From positions 20,211-84,210 of the forward strand of contig NZ_JAATOM010000025.1 in the NCBI RefSeq assembly GCF_019207085.1: 64,000 bases of DNA, in the 5' to 3' direction. Both the position numbers and the translations under genes were made by a program. Numbering within the stretch: position 1 is the first letter of the stretch; every line of letters begins with the position of its first letter. The DNA comes from Variovorax sp. dw_308. GTDB lineage: Bacteria; Pseudomonadota; Gammaproteobacteria; Burkholderiales; Burkholderiaceae_C. Under the pieces are notes generated by a model. It was given only the letters and a program-made list of their open reading frames with translations. It searched no databases and was not told where the DNA came from. This document shows positions 60,521 through 64,000 of the stretch, piece after piece.

Positions 60521-62143
60521 TCATGCCCGACGGAGGCCCGGGGGGCTCGCCGACACGCGACTCCACTTCGCGCCGGCGATCGTCGGCAACGTGCTCTCGC
60601 GCGGAACGTCTCCTGCCGCCACACGCCTGCGCTCCGACAGCCTGAGCGGGCCTTGTCGGGACAGCAGCACCTCGCGATACACGCTCGCGAGGAATGCATA
60701 CGGCCGAACGACCTTCTCGTCGCCTGTCGCTTCGCGCTCCGCGCGGCGAATGAACATGCCATACCGGGCCAGTTCTTCGCAGATGTCTTCGCACGACATG
60801 GCATCGATCCCTGCAACACGCGCTGCAAGAACGGCATCGAATTCGAGCCCGATCACGCTCCCGGCCTCCAGCACGTGTTGCTGCTCGGCGCTCAGGCACC
60901 GCAGCCGGCTCTCCAGGTGATGGGCAAGTGTGGGCGGCGGTTCCTTCAGGAGTTCAAATGCGCCCTGGGCGATCGACCAGCCAAGCGGCGTCCGTTGCGC
61001 AACGCCTTGGTCGACGAGGTGATCCAGGAGCGACAGCAACAGCAACGGATTGCCGCCGGACCACTCGATGGCTTGCTTGGCAAAGCGTTCGAAGTCCACC
61101 TGATCTTCCGATGAAACGAACTCCCCCACGGCTTCTACACGCAGTGCGCCCAAGGAGACGTCGGAACACAGCCTGCGCACACGCAACTGCTGGTGGACAC
61201 GGACCAGCAACGGGACACTGCCTGACGCTTCCTCGGGTCGATAGGTGGCAAGGATCAGGAGCTTGGCGGCAGAAGTGCGCCTGGCAATCGAACTCAGGAA
61301 ATCAACCGTCGCCCTGTCGGCCCGATGCACGTCCTCCAGGACCAGCACAAGACACTGGCTGGCCGACAAGGTATCCAGCAGCTGACACAGCGCCATCGCC
61401 GACGCGCCCTCGATCAATTTCGCGGAGGCCGTCCGCGTGCCGGCGTCGCCCGCTGCACGTCCAACCCCGGAACCAAAGAGCGACGCCTCCCATGCAGACA
61501 GCGCATCCCGCATCGACTCTGCGTCCATGCCGATGGAAAGCCGCGCCATCGCGTCCAGCACCGCTTGACATGGTCGCGTGTCCGAACAACCTTCCTCGCA
61601 TGCGCCCCACGACCGCAGCAAGCCCTCGTCCGAGGCATGCCTGTCCAGGAAGAAGCTGACCAGCGCGGACTTGCCCATCCCTTCTGCGCCCGTGACGAAG
61701 ACAAGTTGCGGCATGCCGAGTCGCGCCAGTCGCAGGGCATCTTCCAGTGCCTCAAGTTCCGCCCCTCGCCCAAGGAACAGACCCGCGGAGCCGCGTGGCG
61801 GGCGCATGGCCGTGCCACCCGAATCGCTCCCGGGCCGCGCGACGAAGCGATACCCTCTTCCCCGGTGCGTGTCTATGAATCTCGGCTTCTGCGCATCGTC
61901 CCCGAGCGCAGTCCGGATGGCGAGGACGTATCCCTTGAGGACTTCGGGCTGAACATCCGTGTCGGGCCAGATCGCGTTGAGCAACTCCTCATGCGTCACC
62001 AGCCGCCCGGCGTTCTCGACGAGATGCCGCAGGACGTCGAAAGCCCGGGGCGTCAGGCCGACAGGATGCGACTGGCCGCCGGCGTCCACCTTCCACAGGC
62101 AGTGGTTGACGAAGTCCAGCTTGAAGGGCGGGAAATGTCTCAT
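60521..62143 (-). CDS. winged-helix regulator with AAA/STAND ATPase domain
   Basis: The 540-residue protein has an N-terminal OmpR-like winged helix (RAFDVLRHLVENAGRLV, RGRGYRFV; about 20-105) and an AAA/STAND ATPase domain (GAEGMGKSALVSFF Walker A near 155, VLVLEDVHRADRATV Walker B near 270). The usual long TPR region of this family is missing, and the last 40 residues look unlike the family, as if truncated or frame-changed. It is one base after the truncated sigma gene, so they form a pair. It may respond to a signal and control the cluster. Confidence 0.75.
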   Translation of the reverse strand: MRHFPPFKLDFVNHCLWKVDAGGQSHPVGLTPRAFDVLRHLVENAGRLVTHEELLNAIWPDTDVQPEVLKGYVLAIRTALGDDAQKPRFIDTHRGRGYRFVARPGSDSGGTAMRPPRGSAGLFLGRGAELEALEDALRLARLGMPQLVFVTGAEGMGKSALVSFFLDRHASDEGLLRSWGACEEGCSDTRPCQAVLDAMARLSIGMDAESMRDALSAWEASLFGSGVGRAAGDAGTRTASAKLIEGASAMALCQLLDTLSASQCLVLVLEDVHRADRATVDFLSSIARRTSAAKLLILATYRPEEASGSVPLLVRVHQQLRVRRLCSDVSLGALRVEAVGEFVSSEDQVDFERFAKQAIEWSGGNPLLLLSLLDHLVDQGVAQRTPLGWSIAQGAFELLKEPPPTLAHHLESRLRCLSAEQQHVLEAGSVIGLEFDAVLAARVAGIDAMSCEDICEELARYGMFIRRAEREATGDEKVVRPYAFLASVYREVLLSRQGPLRLSERRRVAAGDVPRESTLPTIAGAKWSRVSASPPGLRRA

Positions 62144-62144
62144 G

Positions 62145-62642
62145 TCAGGACGACGAGTCGGACCTGCGCAGGAGCCACCTTGGCTTCAACGATTCAAGAA
62201 GCTTGCGCGGTCCGTCGAGTCGACTGTTCATGGCGAGCCATGGGTCAGCGCTCACCTTCCATGTCTTCCCGGTCGCCCTGATTGGCGCGCCGAGCCGCGA
62301 GTCACCCGCATCCAATGCCACGAGTCGCCGACGCGCGATCGTGACCAACCAAGGCTCGAACGGTCGCATCGGGTCATACGTTTTCCGGATGGCGTGAACG
62401 GTGCGCAGGACATCGTGGACGAACTCCTCGAGCTGATCGGCGCTGCTGCGTTCTTCGGCTGCAAGGCCTCGAAGGTAGGGCGCAATCTCTTCGAGCAAGT
62501 CTCGATATGCCGCACCGTCACCGGCCTGCGCACGGCTCATCAACGCTGCCCATTCGCGGCTGCGGCGCGGCCCTTCGCCGCCGGGATCTCTTCCATTCCA
62601 GCTCTCGGAGTCGGGATTCCTGGATTCAGTTGGAGAAGACAA
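62145..62642 (-). CDS. sigma-factor-like protein with region 2 only
   Basis: The 165-residue product parallels the SigF protein's region 2: WAALMSRAQAGDGAAYRDLL and FVHDVLRTVHAIRKTYDP, then RPFEPWLVTIARRRL. After residue about 105 the sequence departs and no region 4 is found, so it cannot recognise a -35 element in the usual way. It could be a decayed copy of a sigma gene, or a small protein that binds core RNA polymerase or the anti-sigma factor. It is upstream of the winged-helix gene in the same transcript. Confidence 0.6.
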   Translation of the reverse strand: MSSPTESRNPDSESWNGRDPGGEGPRRSREWAALMSRAQAGDGAAYRDLLEEIAPYLRGLAAEERSSADQLEEFVHDVLRTVHAIRKTYDPMRPFEPWLVTIARRRLVALDAGDSRLGAPIRATGKTWKVSADPWLAMNSRLDGPRKLLESLKPRWLLRRSDSSS

Positions 62643-62738
62643 ATCGCAGACACCTTGTGCGTTTCAACAGATCGATGATTGGCAAAGATTACCGGCCGTT
62701 CACGGGTGCAGGCCAGTCCTTTATTTCTTTGGCAGGGC

Positions 62739-62765
62739 GTAACCTTTTCAGCGCGCCCGGCGAAC
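62739..62765 (+). promoter_or_regulatory. SigF-type promoter motif ahead of FdhF/YdeP gene
   Basis: GTAACC (62739-62744), TTTT, a 12-base spacer and CGAAC (62761-62765) match GTAACC-N16-CGAA exactly. The motif is on the plus strand facing the oxidoreductase gene. It is the best of the three copies. Confidence 0.7.
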
Positions 62766-62810
62766 AGTTCCAGAGAGCTGTCGTCGGTGCGCGCACCAGC
62801 AAGCCCTCAG

Positions 62811-62906
62811 ATGGAGAAGCGCCTGTCGCGCTTCCCGAAAGAACTTGCCGTCAACGTCAAGGCCCTTCCTGTTCGCTGCAATCATACAAATCAGGCTATC
62901 GCATGA
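62811..62906 (+). CDS. possible 31-residue leader peptide
   Basis: This short frame (MEKRLSRFPKELAVNVKALP, then VRCNHTNQAIA) lies in the predicted leader of the oxidoreductase transcript. Its TGA overlaps the ATG of the following short frame (ATGA). No ribosome site is visible, so support is weak. Confidence 0.2.
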   Translation: MEKRLSRFPKELAVNVKALPVRCNHTNQAIA

Positions 62907-63040
62907 ACAATACTGTTTCCATCTATTCGTATCGTCGTTCACGATATCTCCGAGCGACGTTCCGTGCCTCGAATCGCACCCATGGCAGATCGACGGGGTA
63001 CCCCTGCGGCGCCATGGCTCGTGACGCGCAATTCAACTAG
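62903..63040 (+). CDS. possible 45-residue small protein
   Basis: A frame that starts by ATGA overlap with the previous short frame reads MNNTVSIYSYRRSRYLRATF and stops 36 bases before the oxidoreductase start. It is basic and has one cysteine. It may be a translated leader or chance open frame. Confidence 0.2.
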   Translation: MNNTVSIYSYRRSRYLRATFRASNRTHGRSTGYPCGAMARDAQFN

Positions 63041-63076
63041 CGTCCACCACTGAACACCACTTTCAGCGAGGCCCCC

Positions 63077-64000
63077 ATGGACACAGAGCGCCCCGAAGGC
63101 ATCGAGAAGTACGACGGGCCCGCGGCCGGCTGGGGCGCCACGAAGGCGCTTGCGCAAACGCTGGCCCGACAGCGCGTTGTCGTGCAGGGCGTGAGGACGC
63201 TCCTGCGCGCCAACCAACCCGATGGCTTCGACTGCCCGGGCTGCGCGTGGCCGGATCCCCGGCACACGTCATCCTTCGAGTTCTGCGAGAACGGCGCCAA
63301 GGCCGTGACCTGGGAGTCGACCGCCAAGCGGGTCGGCCCAGAGTTCTTTGCCGCTCACAGCGTCGCGTCGCTTTGGACGAAGTCCGATCACTGGCTCGAA
63401 GGCCAGGGGCGCATCACGCATCCCCTTCGTTACAACCGCAACACAGACCACTTCGAGCCTGTCGATTGGCAAGAGGCCTTCGACGACATTGCCGGCGTCC
63501 TGAACACGCTCGAACCGGACAGCGTCGAGTTCTACACCTCGGGCCGGGCCTCGAATGAAGCAGCGTTTCTCTTCCAGCTCTTCGCGAGGAGCTTTGGGAC
63601 GAACAACTTCCCCGACTGCTCGAACATGTGCCACGAGCCGACCTCGGTCGGGCTGCCGCGTTCGATCGGCGTGGGCAAGGGAACGGTCACGCTAGAAGAC
63701 TTCGATCACGCGGATCTCATCCTCTCGCTGGGCCACAACCCGGGAACCAACCACCCGCGAATGCTGACCTCCTTGCGAGAGGCTTCGCGCCGTGGGGCAG
63801 CCATCATCGTCTTCAATCCGATCAAGGAGCGCGCGCTCGAGCGCTTCGAAGCACCGCAGTCGCCCATCGAGATGGTCACGCTCACGTCGACGAATATCGC
63901 GACGCAGTACCTCCAGGTGCGCATCGGCGGTGACGTAGCCGCGCTGAAAGGCGTCTGCAAGGCATTGCTCGAGCTGGACGCGCAAGCAAGGTCGGCAGGA
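63077..64000 (+). CDS. FdhF/YdeP-type molybdopterin oxidoreductase (partial)
   Basis: The first 308 codons run to the window end without a stop. They encode the N-terminal part of an FdhF/YdeP-type oxidoreductase: FDCPGCAWPDPRH with Cys53 and Cys56, then FEFCENGAKAVTWE with Cys70, and further on FPDCSNMCHEPTS, typical of this formate-dehydrogenase-alpha-like group. The enzyme would bind bis-MGD molybdenum cofactor. FdhD, nearby, would sulfurate it. E. coli YdeP has been linked to acid resistance; the reaction here is not known. The start at 63077 has a weak CAGCGAGG ribosome-like site. Confidence 0.85.
   Translation, partial: MDTERPEGIEKYDGPAAGWGATKALAQTLARQRVVVQGVRTLLRANQPDGFDCPGCAWPDPRHTSSFEFCENGAKAVTWESTAKRVGPEFFAAHSVASLWTKSDHWLEGQGRITHPLRYNRNTDHFEPVDWQEAFDDIAGVLNTLEPDSVEFYTSGRASNEAAFLFQLFARSFGTNNFPDCSNMCHEPTSVGLPRSIGVGKGTVTLEDFDHADLILSLGHNPGTNHPRMLTSLREASRRGAAIIVFNPIKERALERFEAPQSPIEMVTLTSTNIATQYLQVRIGGDVAALKGVCKALLELDAQARSAG

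Larger units (their letters stand above)
62643..63076. other. divergent intergenic region with SigF-type motif and leader ORFs
   Basis: This gap of 434 bases holds the SigF-type motif at 62739-62765, two tiny plus-strand reading frames, and an AT-richer patch near 62880-62950 that may hold another promoter. The oxidoreductase leader would be about 300 bases if the SigF promoter is used. Confidence 0.5.

Overview
The window looks like chromosome of a high-GC betaproteobacterium, most likely Burkholderiales and close to Comamonadaceae (Variovorax-like). The clues are GC-rich coding with codon bias to match, an orphan TctC/Bug binding protein, an ABC_sub_bind protein, many LysR regulators paired with catabolic genes, a DUF294-type cyclic-nucleotide/CBS protein followed by an exonuclease, and a bufferin operon. 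The genus is an inference. I saw no rRNA, tRNA or CRISPR array.

Layout. 1-5.1 kb: an aromatic/terpenoid catabolism cluster (MetA-like outer-membrane protein, intradiol dioxygenase, LysR, linalool dehydratase/isomerase-family protein, SCO1-like protein). 5.4-13.1 kb: an AsmA gene, then a lipoprotein binding protein, an SDR and a LysR; this block is bracketed by the AsmA 3' end and a decayed second copy of it. An IS110-family transposase and about 0.85 kb of non-coding, hairpin-rich DNA follow. 13.2-18.3 kb: ABC_sub_bind protein, APH-like kinase, ParB-like protein overlapping a SulP transporter. 18.5-27.2 kb: a LysR divergent from a seven-gene catabolic/uptake operon (FAD monooxygenase, TctC-like binding protein, complete AapJQMP amino-acid ABC transporter, ACMSD-type amidohydrolase). 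27.3-37.2 kb: signalling genes (DUF294 protein with exonuclease, SpoIIE-type phosphatase with hybrid histidine kinase) and small poorly known genes, including a frameshifted one. 37.2-40.2 kb: glutathione-linked genes (gloB, VOC protein, GST) and a LysE-type exporter. 40.5-51.9 kb: an unknown 276-residue protein, an AraC regulator divergent from a Baeyer-Villiger monooxygenase/esterase fusion, MgtC-like, LuxR, LysR and TRAP binding proteins, and a Na+/H+ antiporter.

52.2-55.2 kb is a small defence island: a DUF488 gene overlapping tail to tail with a 278-residue partner, then a two-gene Kiwa anti-phage system (kwaA-kwaB) whose DNA is clearly AT-richer than its surroundings, as expected for transferred DNA.

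55.3-64.0 kb is the most coherent system. A bufferin operon (precursor, MNIO enzyme, DUF2063 partner, DoxX, SigF-type sigma factor, NrsF-type anti-sigma) is followed by fdhD, a winged-helix ATPase regulator, a truncated sigma factor (region 2 only) and the start of an FdhF/YdeP-type molybdopterin oxidoreductase. Three copies of one promoter-like motif, GTAACC-TTTT-N11/12-(C/G)GAAC, lie upstream of the bufferin precursor, of fdhD and of the oxidoreductase. This suggests one sigma factor drives both a metal-sequestering peptide and a molybdoenzyme with its maturation factor.
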